Below, in pieces: positions 8,831 to 16,837 of a stretch of 64,000 nt of DNA. The notes beneath the pieces were generated by a model. It was not told the DNA's origin. It did not search any database and saw nothing but the letters and a program-made list of their open reading frames with translations. This stretch comes from Roseibium aestuarii (GTDB lineage Bacteria; Pseudomonadota; Alphaproteobacteria; Rhizobiales; Stappiaceae): assembly GCF_008477545.1 (NCBI RefSeq), contig NZ_VORA01000007.1, forward strand, positions 82,560-146,559, read 5' to 3'. The position numbers and the translations under genes were made by a program. The stretch's first letter is position 1. Every line of letters starts with the position of its first letter.

Positions 8831-9508
8831 TCAGGTCTTGGGGGCAGCGGATGGCGGCAGCAGCCGGTAGACGCTGGTGCGCTTGATCTCCGCATCCTCC
8901 AGATTGGCGATGACCTGGATGTCGTAGGTCGCCAGATGCTCCAGCCGGACGCGGGGCAGATAGCTGCGCCCCGGATCCCCCACATAGACGGCGATGCCGG
9001 CGGCAAGCGCCCGGTCGGCAAAGGCCAGCATCTTTCCCGCCATGGGTTTTTCATAGAAGACGTCGCCGCAAAAGAGCACCCTTTCCTCCGGCGCCGGGCC
9101 GTCGGTGATGTCCCGGGTCTCGATGGTCAGCTCCACGCCGTTCAGCTCGGCGTTGGCGCGGGCGGCATGGGCGGCGAATGCGTCGATGTCTACCGATCGG
9201 CAGACGCTGGCACCGGACTTCATGGCGGCGATGCCGACCAGCCCGGAGCCGCTCGCCAGATCGAGCACCGAGCGCCCTTGCACCAGATCCGGGTGGTCGA
9301 GAATGTAGCGGGCGAGGGCCTGACCGCCGGCCCAGGCAAAGGCCCAGAAGGGAGGCGGCAATCCCAGCGCCTCCAGCTCTTCCTCGGTCTTCTGCCAGAG
9401 GTCCATGGCCTCATCCGCCACGTGCAGGCGGATCTCCGGCGCATGGGGCACCGGCCGGACGGCGGTTTCCGCCCGGATGAAGGCCATGGGATCGCGGAAT
9501 GCAGTCAT
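8831..9508 (-). CDS. class I SAM-dependent methyltransferase, ETFbeta/METTL20-like (COG3897)
   Basis: 225 residues. The Rossmann motif I reads VLDLASGSGLVGIAA, followed by the acidic SAM-ribose motif VDIDAFAAHAARAN and a post-II motif GDVFYEKPMA. The N-terminal PPPFWAFAWAGGQALARYIL is characteristic of the COG3897 family. That family contains the mitochondrial METTL20 enzyme, which methylates lysines of the ETF beta subunit, and an Agrobacterium homologue that also modifies ribosomal protein L7/L12. Automatic pipelines often call it nicotinamide N-methyltransferase. AAGGAGG stands about 5 nt before the ATG. It follows the EVE gene by 40 bp. The family is secure; lysine-methyltransferase activity on ETF or L7/L12 is inference. 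Confidence 0.8.
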   Translation of the reverse strand: MTAFRDPMAFIRAETAVRPVPHAPEIRLHVADEAMDLWQKTEEELEALGLPPPFWAFAWAGGQALARYILDHPDLVQGRSVLDLASGSGLVGIAAMKSGASVCRSVDIDAFAAHAARANAELNGVELTIETRDITDGPAPEERVLFCGDVFYEKPMAGKMLAFADRALAAGIAVYVGDPGRSYLPRVRLEHLATYDIQVIANLEDAEIKRTSVYRLLPPSAAPKT

Positions 9509-9548
9509 CGCGCCTCCTTGGGCGGGGCCGCCTCGGCCGGTGAGCGGC

Positions 9549-9974
9549 TCAGGCCGGTTCGGAGAGACCGCCCATTTCGCACACCACCGCCCATTCCTCT
9601 GCCGTGACCGGCTGGACCGAGAGGCGCATGCTGGTGACGAGAGACATGTTTTCCAGACGCGGCTCGGCCTTGACCTGCGCCAGGGTCACCGGCTTCGGCA
9701 TGTCGCGCACAGCGCGGAAGTCCACGCATTCCCAGCGCGGGTCGTCGCTCTTGGGGTCCGGGTGAATGCCGCTGCAGACCTCGACGACCCCGACCACTTC
9801 CTTGCCGATGTTGGAGTGGTAGAAGAAGGCCTTGTCGCCGATTTCCATGGCGCGCATGTTGTTGCGGGCCTGATAGTTGCGGATGCCGTCCCAGGGTTCG
9901 CCCTCGGCGCCCTTGGCCTTCTGCTGCTCCCAGGACCACTTGTCCGGCTCGGACTTGATCAGCCAGTAACGCAC
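9549..9974 (-). CDS. EVE domain-containing protein
   Basis: A 141-residue single EVE domain starting MRYWLIKSEPDKWSW, followed by WDGIRNYQARNNMRAM and a GDKAFFYHSN strand; these are hallmark positions of the PUA-like EVE fold. EVE proteins are thought to bind modified nucleobases; the stand-alone proteobacterial type is common near tRNA-modification and housekeeping genes. The start is GTG at 9974 with CGGAGG about 8 nt upstream, and it lies one base after the stop of the YciI gene, so translation is probably coupled. Ligand unknown. Confidence 0.93.
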   Translation of the reverse strand: MRYWLIKSEPDKWSWEQQKAKGAEGEPWDGIRNYQARNNMRAMEIGDKAFFYHSNIGKEVVGVVEVCSGIHPDPKSDDPRWECVDFRAVRDMPKPVTLAQVKAEPRLENMSLVTSMRLSVQPVTAEEWAVVCEMGGLSEPA

Positions 9975-9975
9975 G

Positions 9976-10266
9976 TCAGTTGGCCTCCGGGTTCTTCACG
10001 GCCCAGTTCCACGGGCGGATGTCGACGGAGGCAAACAGCCCGGCCACGGCATAGGGATCCTGCGCGGCAATGGCCTCGATGGCGCTGCGGTCGTCCGCCT
10101 CGATGACGACGAGCGAGCCGCTCATGTTGCCCTCGGCGTCCAGGAAGGGGCCGGCGGCCTTGAGCTTGTCGCCCAGGCCCTTGAGGAATTCGATATGGGC
10201 GGGACGGTTGTCCAGCCGGACCTGGAGCGCGCCGGGCTTGTCGGTGCAGATCAGGGCGAAGAGCAT
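9976..10266 (-). CDS. YciI-like protein
   Basis: A 96-residue YciI/YCII domain, a small dimeric alpha-beta ferredoxin-like fold with a conserved His-Asp pair. Here the likely counterparts are the histidine in RPAHIEFLKG and an aspartate in VVIEADDRSA. No activity is proven for most members. AAGGA precedes the ATG by about 7 nt. Upstream it follows gpsA by 91 bp; downstream it is one base from the EVE start. Genomic pairing with EVE and gpsA is common in alphaproteobacteria and suggests a housekeeping role. Confidence 0.92.
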   Translation of the reverse strand: MLFALICTDKPGALQVRLDNRPAHIEFLKGLGDKLKAAGPFLDAEGNMSGSLVVIEADDRSAIEAIAAQDPYAVAGLFASVDIRPWNWAVKNPEAN

Positions 10267-10357
10267 GTGCTGTCCTTCTCGTCTTTCGTCTCGTGGCGAG
10301 GATCGCGCGGGATCCTGCTCTGATTTTTGGGACCTGCCAAGGGCATTCCTTGCAGGA

Positions 10358-11398
10358 TCAGGGGTTTGTCATTTCCGATTTCAGCGGACGGGTCATCAGT
10401 TCGCTCACCGCTTCCCGGATCGGCAGATCTTCCTCGACCATGCGCGAGACGATCTGGCAGATCGGCAGGTCCACTCCGAGGCGCGCGCCGAGGGTGACGG
10501 CAATGCGCGCCGTGTGAGCGCCTTCGGCCAGCTTGCCGCCTGCGGCCTTCAGGTCCGAGGCGAACCTTCCCTGACCCAGTTCCAGGCCGAAGGAGAAGTT
10601 GCGCGACTGGGTCGAGGAGCAGGTGAGGATCAGGTCGCCGAGGCCGGAGAGGCCGGTCAGCGTTTCCTGCCTTGCGCCAAGTGCCTGGGCCAGACGGGTC
10701 AGTTCGGCGAAGCCACGGGCGGTCAGCGCTGCCTGGGCGCTGGCCCCCAGCTTGCGTCCGACGACGGCCCCGCAGGCAATGGCCAGCACGTTTTTCAGCG
10801 CGCCGCCGATCTGGGCGCCGGTCACATCCGTCGAGGCATAGGGGCGGAAGGCGGGGGAGGCGAGGGCCTCGCACAGGGCGCGGGCCGTGTCCGCCGTCTG
10901 GGCGGCGATGGTGACCGCCGTGGGCAGGCCTCGCGCCACATCATCGGCAAAGCTCGGGCCGGAGAGCACGGCAGCTTCCGCGCCGCGGGTTTCTTCGCGC
11001 ACAATGTCCGAGAGCATTTGACCTGTGCCGCGCTCGATGCCCTTGGCGCAGAGAACGACCGGGCCGCGCCACTCGCCCAGACGGCCGAGCTCGCGCAGCA
11101 GGTCGCGGGTGGTCTGGGCCGGGGTCACCAGAAGCAGGGCATCGGCGGTCAGGCAGTCGGCCAGATGGTCGGTGACCGTCAGGTCCTCATCGAAGGTGAT
11201 GCCCGGAAGATAGCGGCTGTTCTGGCGCCTCGCGCGCATTTCGGCCACCAGACCGGCGTCGCGTGCCCAGAGCGTGACATCCCTTCCGGCACGGGCTGCC
11301 GTCAGCGCCAGTGCCGTGCCCCATGCACCGCCACCGATGACGGCGATATTCTGGAAAGACGCGGCCGGGGCTGGGGCCGGAGCCGGGGATTGGGTCAC
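10358..11398 (-). CDS. gpsA: glycerol-3-phosphate dehydrogenase [NAD(P)+]
   Basis: Reduces dihydroxyacetone phosphate to sn-glycerol 3-phosphate for phospholipid synthesis. The 346-residue protein shows the NAD(P)-binding GGGAWGTALALTAARAG, then CAKGIE, LSGPSFADDVARGLP, the catalytic-lysine region GGALKNVLAIACG, and GLSGLGDLILTCSS. The start is GTG at 11398, chosen because AAGGAG lies 7 nt upstream and because the frame further upstream runs through the NUDIX gene. The first 14 residues are Ala/Pro-rich and probably disordered. It sits 11 bp after the NUDIX gene and upstream of YciI, so it belongs to the tsaD-led minus-strand run. Confidence 0.96.
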   Translation of the reverse strand: MTQSPAPAPAPAASFQNIAVIGGGAWGTALALTAARAGRDVTLWARDAGLVAEMRARRQNSRYLPGITFDEDLTVTDHLADCLTADALLLVTPAQTTRDLLRELGRLGEWRGPVVLCAKGIERGTGQMLSDIVREETRGAEAAVLSGPSFADDVARGLPTAVTIAAQTADTARALCEALASPAFRPYASTDVTGAQIGGALKNVLAIACGAVVGRKLGASAQAALTARGFAELTRLAQALGARQETLTGLSGLGDLILTCSSTQSRNFSFGLELGQGRFASDLKAAGGKLAEGAHTARIAVTLGARLGVDLPICQIVSRMVEEDLPIREAVSELMTRPLKSEMTNP

Positions 11399-11409
11399 GC
11401 AGGTCTCCT

Positions 11410-11892
11410 TCAGAAGCGGCGGCGCAGGGCGTCGAGCGGTTCGCCGAAGCCGGCAAAGAAGGCGCTCGGGTCCATGGCGGTCTTGCCGAAAAGATCGATC
11501 CAATGCAAGCGGAAGCGGATGGGCGGTCCACCGTTGCTGGGCGTCATCTCGAAGTGTTCCCATTCCTCCGCCGGGGCGGTGGATATGCGCACATGATAAT
11601 GCTTGCGCAGGTGCCGCCCCTTCAGGGGGCGATCCGGGGGCGGGATCACCAGCCCGTCGCGCACCAGCGTTTCGAAGGGCAGGTCCTGATCGGCAAAGTG
11701 ATCGAAGGCGGCATCGAGGTCGAGGCCGGTTTCCTCGGCGAATTCGCGCCGGGCGCCGATGAGATGGCTCTCGCCCGGATCCAGGGTTCCGCCGGGAACC
11801 TGCAGGCCCAGTTGCGGCGTGTCGGGCTCGTCGAACACGAGCAGCTTGGTGCCGCAGGTCAGGTAGACATAGGCCTTGTGATGGATCTTCAT
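11410..11892 (-). CDS. NUDIX hydrolase
   Basis: 160 residues. The NUDIX box is complete (GTLDPGESHLIGARREF then AEETGL), giving the metal-binding REFAEE helix. It should hydrolyse a nucleoside diphosphate linked to another group, but the substrate is unknown. The ATG at 11892 (MKIHHKAYVYLT) gives the usual N-terminus; the frame continues to 11973, yet those residues (MCFHLRRELARTG) do not look like the family and no ribosome site is evident for either start. It lies between tsaD and gpsA in the same direction. Confidence 0.85.
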   Translation of the reverse strand: MKIHHKAYVYLTCGTKLLVFDEPDTPQLGLQVPGGTLDPGESHLIGARREFAEETGLDLDAAFDHFADQDLPFETLVRDGLVIPPPDRPLKGRHLRKHYHVRISTAPAEEWEHFEMTPSNGGPPIRFRLHWIDLFGKTAMDPSAFFAGFGEPLDALRRRF

Positions 11893-11994
11893 GAAAAGCG
11901 ACGGTCCGAAAGGAATGGGGAAGAAAGCTGTTCTTCCTGTCCTAGCAAGTTCGCGCCGCAGGTGAAAGCACATGGCACGCCGGCCGCTTGCCGA

Positions 11995-13101
11995 TCAGAC
12001 CTTCGCGCCCTTCTTGCCCGAACCCAGAACACCGCTGTTTTCCTGATCCAGCGGCCAACGCGGCCGCGGGCTCACCCCCATGTCGTCCACAGGTCCGAGG
12101 CGGAGGCGCTCCAGCCCGGCCCAGGCGATCATGGCGGCATTGTCGGTGCACAGCGCCATGGGCGGGGCGACGAAGCGGGCGCCGGCCTCCTCGGAGGCCT
12201 TCAGCAGGGCCGCGCGGATCTCGCCGTTGGCGGCCACGCCGCCTGCAACCACGATGGTCGGGGTGATGCGCGGATATTGCTCGCGGAACAGGTCGAAGGC
12301 GCGGCGGGTGCGGGCCGCCAGCACATCGGCGACGGCGCGCTGGAACCCGGCGCAGAGATCGGCCACCGTCTGATCGTCGATCGGCTCCAGCTTCTTGGCC
12401 TGGGTACGCAGGGCGGTCTTCAGTCCGGCGAAGGACATGTCGAGGCCGGGACGGTCCAGCAGCGGGCGAGGCAGGGCGAAACGGGTCACGTCGCCGTCCC
12501 GGGCCAGGCGCTCCACGGCGGGGCCGCCGGGATAGGGCAGGCCCAGCAGCTTGGCCGTCTTGTCGAAGGCCTCGCCGATGGCGTCGTCGATGGTGGTGCC
12601 AAGACGCTCGTAGTCGCCCACGCCGCGCACCATGAGAAACTGGGTGTGGCCGCCTGAGACGAGCAGCAGCAGGAAGGGAAACTCGAGATCGTCGGTGAGG
12701 CGCGCCGTCAGGGCGTGGCCTTCCAGATGGTTCACCGCGATCAGCGGCTTGCCGGCGGCCATGGCGATGGCCTTGGCGGTGAGGAAGCCGACGATGACGC
12801 CGCCGATGAGACCCGGACCGGCCGTGGCCGCCACCGCGTCGATGTCGTCGAAGCTGCAACCGGCCTCATCGAGCGCCTGGGCGACGATCTTGTCGAGGAC
12901 CTCGATATGGGCGCGGGCCGCGATCTCGGGAACCACGCCACCGAAGGCCTTGTGCTCGTCGAACTGGGAGCGCACCACGTTGGAGAGAATGGCGCGGTCC
13001 ACCGGTCCGCGCACGACGGCGGCGGCGGTCTCGTCGCAGCTGGTCTCGATCCCCAGAATGGTAAGCGACCCTGTGTCGCAAGCGGAATTTTCGGTTTTCA
13101 T
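11995..13101 (-). CDS. tsaD: tRNA N6-adenosine threonylcarbamoyltransferase
   Basis: Catalytic ASKHA-fold subunit that, with TsaB and TsaE, transfers the threonylcarbamoyl group to A37 of ANN-decoding tRNAs (t6A). 368 residues. Signatures: [14 protein letters not shown], the metal-binding [47 protein letters not shown] and [17 protein letters not shown] set the start at the ATG at 13101 (MKTEN); an ATG three codons and a TTG seven codons upstream are also in frame and no ribosome site decides. The gene heads the minus-strand run and is divergent from hemC, an arrangement frequent in alphaproteobacteria. Confidence 0.96.
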   Translation of the reverse strand: MKTENSACDTGSLTILGIETSCDETAAAVVRGPVDRAILSNVVRSQFDEHKAFGGVVPEIAARAHIEVLDKIVAQALDEAGCSFDDIDAVAATAGPGLIGGVIVGFLTAKAIAMAAGKPLIAVNHLEGHALTARLTDDLEFPFLLLLVSGGHTQFLMVRGVGDYERLGTTIDDAIGEAFDKTAKLLGLPYPGGPAVERLARDGDVTRFALPRPLLDRPGLDMSFAGLKTALRTQAKKLEPIDDQTVADLCAGFQRAVADVLAARTRRAFDLFREQYPRITPTIVVAGGVAANGEIRAALLKASEEAGARFVAPPMALCTDNAAMIAWAGLERLRLGPVDDMGVSPRPRWPLDQENSGVLGSGKKGAKV

Positions 13102-13171
13102 GGTTGCCATTTCGCTGGCCAATGGTAGTCAACGGCCTATCATCCGGCGATTGTCCTGTCGCCTCATAATT

Positions 13172-13184
13172 GCCCCTGAGGGGC
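13172..13184. promoter_or_regulatory. short palindrome in the tsaD/hemC divergent region
   Basis: GCCCCT-G-AGGGGC is a perfect 6+1+6 inverted repeat 22 bp before the hemC start codon. Its single-base centre suits a protein-binding site more than an RNA hairpin. No regulator is known to match it, and chance occurrence in GC-rich DNA is quite possible. Confidence 0.3.
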
Positions 13185-13205
13185 CTAACATCGGGATAGC
13201 GACCC

Positions 13206-14129
13206 TTGCAAACGAAACCTTTGCGCATCGGCACCCGAGGCAGCGCTCTCGCCCTCGCTCAGGCTCACGAGACCCGCGGTCGGCTGATGGCAGCCCACGG
13301 ATTGCCGGAGGACGCCTTCGAGATCGTCGTCATCAAGACCTCCGGGGACCAGATCCAGGATCGGCCCCTGTCCGAGGTGGGTGGCAAAGGGCTCTTCACG
13401 AAGGAGATCGAAGAGGCGCTTCTCAATCGCTCCATCGATCTGGCCGTCCATTCCTCCAAGGACATGCCGACCGTCCTGCCCGATGGGCTGGCACTGACGG
13501 CCTTCCTGCCGCGCGAAGATGTGCGCGACGCCTTTATTTCGCCCAAGGCGAAGACCCTTCTCGACCTGCCCCATGGTGCCGTGGTCGGGTCCAGCTCCCT
13601 GCGCCGGCAGGCCATGATCAAGCGTCTGCGCCCGGACATCGAGGTGGTGATGTATCGCGGCAACGTGCAGACGCGCCTGCGCAAGCTGGACGAGGGGCAA
13701 GTGGATGCGACGCTTCTGGCCTATGCGGGGCTTCGCCGCCTCGGGCTGGGCGATGTGGTGACCAGCCTGCTCGACACCGGCGATTTCCTGCCGGCCGTGG
13801 GGCAAGGGGCGATCTGCATCGAAAGCCGTGAGGGCGATGCCCCCACGCTGGCCCTGCTTGCGGCCATCCATGATCCGCTGACCGAATGCCGTCTCGTGGC
13901 CGAACGTGCTTTCCTGACCGTTCTCGACGGCTCGTGCCGGACCCCGATCGGTGGTCTGGCCGAGGTGGATGGCGAGACGCTGACCCTGCGCGGCTGCGTG
14001 CTCAAGCCGGATGGCTCGGAGCGCCACGATCTGGAGCGTTCGGGTCCCGTATCGCAGGCCGAGCAGATCGGTCGCGAGGCGGGCGAGGCGCTGAAGGCGC
14101 TGATGGGACCGGAGTTTCTCGCGAACTGA
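13206..14129 (+). CDS. hemC: porphobilinogen deaminase (hydroxymethylbilane synthase)
   Basis: Polymerises four porphobilinogens to hydroxymethylbilane in haem synthesis. 307 residues, normal length. Motifs: [25 protein letters not shown] with the catalytic aspartate region [27 protein letters not shown], and the cofactor-binding Cys244 in [10 protein letters not shown]. The start codon is TTG (TTG CAA ACG), preceded only by a weak GGGAT; no ATG or GTG gives a correct N-terminus, so weak initiation may be real. hemD follows after 24 bp. Confidence 0.96.
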   Translation: MQTKPLRIGTRGSALALAQAHETRGRLMAAHGLPEDAFEIVVIKTSGDQIQDRPLSEVGGKGLFTKEIEEALLNRSIDLAVHSSKDMPTVLPDGLALTAFLPREDVRDAFISPKAKTLLDLPHGAVVGSSSLRRQAMIKRLRPDIEVVMYRGNVQTRLRKLDEGQVDATLLAYAGLRRLGLGDVVTSLLDTGDFLPAVGQGAICIESREGDAPTLALLAAIHDPLTECRLVAERAFLTVLDGSCRTPIGGLAEVDGETLTLRGCVLKPDGSERHDLERSGPVSQAEQIGREAGEALKALMGPEFLAN

Positions 14130-14153
14130 CCGGTGGCGGAGAAGGGAGGGATC

Positions 14154-14858
14154 ATGCGGTTTCTGGTGACCCGGCCCGACCCCGAGGGAACGGCGACGGC
14201 CGAAAGGCTGCGGGCGCTGGGCCATGAGGTGCTCTGCGCGCCGGTGATGCGCGAAGACCGTCTCGCCCTTCCCGACGGGCTCGACCCGCGGGGCTGGACG
14301 ACCCTTGCGGTCACGAGCGCTCGTGTTGCCGTGATCCTTGCAAGTCTGCCTGTTTTTGAGAACCTTCGGATGCTTCCGGCCTATGCGGTGGGCGACCGCA
14401 CGGCGGAAGCGCTGCGGGCGACCGGGTTCCAGACGGTCCGGTCAGCGTCGGGTGCCGGCGCGGATCTGGCGGCACTGATTGCAGATGCGCAACCGGGCGC
14501 GCGGGTCGTCTATCCGGCGGCACAGGACCGGGCCTTCGATCTTTCCGGTGCCCTTCAGGCCCTCGGGGTGACCTGCGACACTTTCGACCTCTACCGGATG
14601 GTGCCAGCCGACGCGCTGGCGCCCGACATCCTTGATGCGCTGCGCGCCGGGCAGGTCGACCGGATCCTGCTTTACTCCCGCCGGACGGCGGAGATTTTCG
14701 TGGATCTGCTGAAACAGGCTTCGGCCTTAGAACTTTTGCGTAATCAGCACGTTGTAGCCTTGTCGGAGACTGTTGCCGCCGCCTTGCCGAATTTCGCGAG
14801 GGTGGAGGTGGCGCGACAGCCGACTGAGGTCAGCCTCTTCGAGGCGGCGGGGGCGTGA
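14154..14858 (+). CDS. hemD: uroporphyrinogen-III synthase
   Basis: Cyclises hydroxymethylbilane with inversion of ring D. 234 residues in the expected two-domain HemD layout, opening MRFLVTRPDPEGTATAERL. The family diverges strongly; recognisable positions are LAVTSARVAVIL, YAVGDRTAEALRATGF, and RILLYSRRTAEIFVDL. AAGGGAGGG stands directly before the ATG at 14154. Position after hemC confirms the call. Confidence 0.92.
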   Translation: MRFLVTRPDPEGTATAERLRALGHEVLCAPVMREDRLALPDGLDPRGWTTLAVTSARVAVILASLPVFENLRMLPAYAVGDRTAEALRATGFQTVRSASGAGADLAALIADAQPGARVVYPAAQDRAFDLSGALQALGVTCDTFDLYRMVPADALAPDILDALRAGQVDRILLYSRRTAEIFVDLLKQASALELLRNQHVVALSETVAAALPNFARVEVARQPTEVSLFEAAGA

Positions 14859-14990
14859 GGGAACAGGGCGGCCGGGACGAGATTCCGCAGCGCGAAAAAC
14901 CCCTTGTCCCGTGCTACCCCTGACCCGGCGGGTGTGTATAGTAGAGGGAATTCCCGTTTCGAGACGGGGCAGACGGTGAGGATCCAGCCC

Positions 14991-16751
14991 ATGGCAACCG
15001 ACAAAGAACCTTCCGGCAAAACCGCAGCATCCGGTGCGTCCGGCGGAGCTTCTGCGACTGGTAGCGCGTCCACCGGACAAGCCGCGCCGGGCAGTGCCGC
15101 CAAGGGGGCTTCGGCCGCCGAGACCGCGGCCCAGGCCGGAAAGGGCAAGCGCCCGGTGACCATCGATCTGGAACCGACGAAGGTTGCCGTGAAGCCGGAT
15201 GCGTCCGGCTCCGCTGCCGCCGGTTCTGCTGCCGCGTCTTCTTCTGCCGCAGCTTCGGCCTCTGCCAAGTCAACATCTGGGGCTTCTGGAGATGCGGCGA
15301 CGCCTGCTTCCAGTGCGAAGCCCGAAGCCACGTCAACAGCTGCAAAGCCTGCGGCTCCTTCCAGTGACACGGCCGCCGGTGCGTCTGCGGCGCGTGCCGC
15401 ATCGAAGGACGCCGAAAAGCCGACTGCCCCATCCGAGGCGACCGAGACTGAGAAGGCGGCGCGGTCGCGGGCCTTCAATCAGCCTCCGGCTGCCGAGCCG
15501 CGCGGTCCCGGCCTTGGCAGCCTGCTCTTCGCCGCCGTCTTCGGCGGTGTGGTGGTCGTTTCCGGCGCCTATGGCCTGCATGTGGCGGGTGTTCTGCCCG
15601 TCGTCGGGCAGGGCGCGGAACAGAGCGCCCTGCAGGCGCGGCTTGCAGAGCTGGAGCAGCGTCTGACGACCTCGGGCGGCGCCGCTCTGGATGCGGCCGA
15701 GACCCGGATCTCCGCAATCGAGGACAAGATCTCCGCACTGCCCGGCACCGATGCCGGGTCGGGCGAGGTGGAAGCCGCTCTGAGTGATCTGCGCAGCGGT
15801 CTGGATGCCCTCACCGAACGGGTGAATGCAGGCGCCGGCGCACCGGGTGGCGCGAATGAGGGCCTTGCCCAGGATCTGGCAGCGGTGCGTGCCGATCTGT
15901 CCCGACTGGAAGGTCAGATCTCAGCCGGTGCCGATGTCAGCGCTTCGCTCGACACCGTCCAGTCCGGGCTTGAGGCGGCCGTCAGCCGTCTCGACAGCGT
16001 CGAGGCGACGGCAAAGGCTGCCCAGAGCGCGGTCTCGACCTCCGATGTCTCGCTGAAGACCATTTCCGACAGCCAGGCGCGGGCGAGCGAGTCCCTTGCG
16101 GCCCTGTCGAGCGACGTTCAGACCCTTTCTGACCGGGTCGCGTCGAACCAGAGCGCGGTTGCCGAGCAGATCGAGGGCTTGTCCCAGAGGCTGGCGGCGG
16201 TGGAGGCCACCATGGGTGACGCCACCGCGCGGGAGCTGGCGGCGCGGGCCCTGTCGATTGCCGCTCTGAAGTCCGCGGTCGACTCCGGCCGCCCCTATGA
16301 GGCGGAACTGGCAGCGGTACGCGCCGGTCTTCCCGGTGGCATGGATCTGGCGGCGCTGGAAAGTCATGCGGCGGCGGGTGTGTCTCCTGCGCCGGCGCTG
16401 ATCGCCGAATTCCCGGCGGTGTCGCGGGCGATGTTCGGCGAGATCATCCGCCCGGAACGCTCCGACGACGTGTTCCAGTCGCTCCTGTCCAGCGCCAAAT
16501 CCCTGGTGGCCGTGCGCGGACCGGGGGACGAGAGTGGGGAAGGGCCGGAAGCCGAGCTGCGCCGCATGGAAACCGCAGTTGCCCGGGCGGATCTCGATGT
16601 CGCCCTTGCCGCCTATGACAAGCTGCCGGAGCCGGTTCAGGCCGCCGGGGCCGATTGGGCGGCGCGGGCGCGGGCGCGCGTTGCCGTAGACACGCTCACC
16701 CGCCAGACCTCGCAGGAGGTGCTGCGGGGGCTTGCTGGCCGCGAGAGCTGA
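14991..16751 (+). CDS. alphaproteobacterial Mic60/mitofilin-like inner-membrane protein (COG4223)
   Basis: 586 residues in the mitofilin layout. A long Ala/Ser/Thr/Pro-rich cytosolic region (1 to about 175) is followed by one transmembrane helix (LGSLLFAAVFGGVVVVSGAY). Next comes a long coiled coil in the periplasm (LQARLAELEQRLTT, then many heptads to about residue 420), then a C-terminal helical mitofilin-signature domain. Bacterial Mic60 tubulates membranes and helps shape intracytoplasmic membranes; it is known to sit among hemC, hemD and hemY in alphaproteobacteria, as here. The ATG at 14991 (MATDKEP) has GAGG 10-12 nt upstream. The low-complexity N-terminus makes the exact start the least certain part. 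Confidence 0.82.
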   Translation: MATDKEPSGKTAASGASGGASATGSASTGQAAPGSAAKGASAAETAAQAGKGKRPVTIDLEPTKVAVKPDASGSAAAGSAAASSSAAASASAKSTSGASGDAATPASSAKPEATSTAAKPAAPSSDTAAGASAARAASKDAEKPTAPSEATETEKAARSRAFNQPPAAEPRGPGLGSLLFAAVFGGVVVVSGAYGLHVAGVLPVVGQGAEQSALQARLAELEQRLTTSGGAALDAAETRISAIEDKISALPGTDAGSGEVEAALSDLRSGLDALTERVNAGAGAPGGANEGLAQDLAAVRADLSRLEGQISAGADVSASLDTVQSGLEAAVSRLDSVEATAKAAQSAVSTSDVSLKTISDSQARASESLAALSSDVQTLSDRVASNQSAVAEQIEGLSQRLAAVEATMGDATARELAARALSIAALKSAVDSGRPYEAELAAVRAGLPGGMDLAALESHAAAGVSPAPALIAEFPAVSRAMFGEIIRPERSDDVFQSLLSSAKSLVAVRGPGDESGEGPEAELRRMETAVARADLDVALAAYDKLPEPVQAAGADWAARARARVAVDTLTRQTSQEVLRGLAGRES

Positions 16752-16837
16752 GCGCGCTGGCGATGATTTCCTGGCCGCGCGCGGCCGGGACGAACTGTTG
16801 AAGAGCCGGTGCGGCCGGTGAACTGGGAGCCTGCGGA

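Noticed and set aside
9549..9974. EVE domain as part of a defence or restriction system
   Set aside because: EVE domains do occur in such systems, but this is a stand-alone copy in a housekeeping run with no nuclease or methylase partner.
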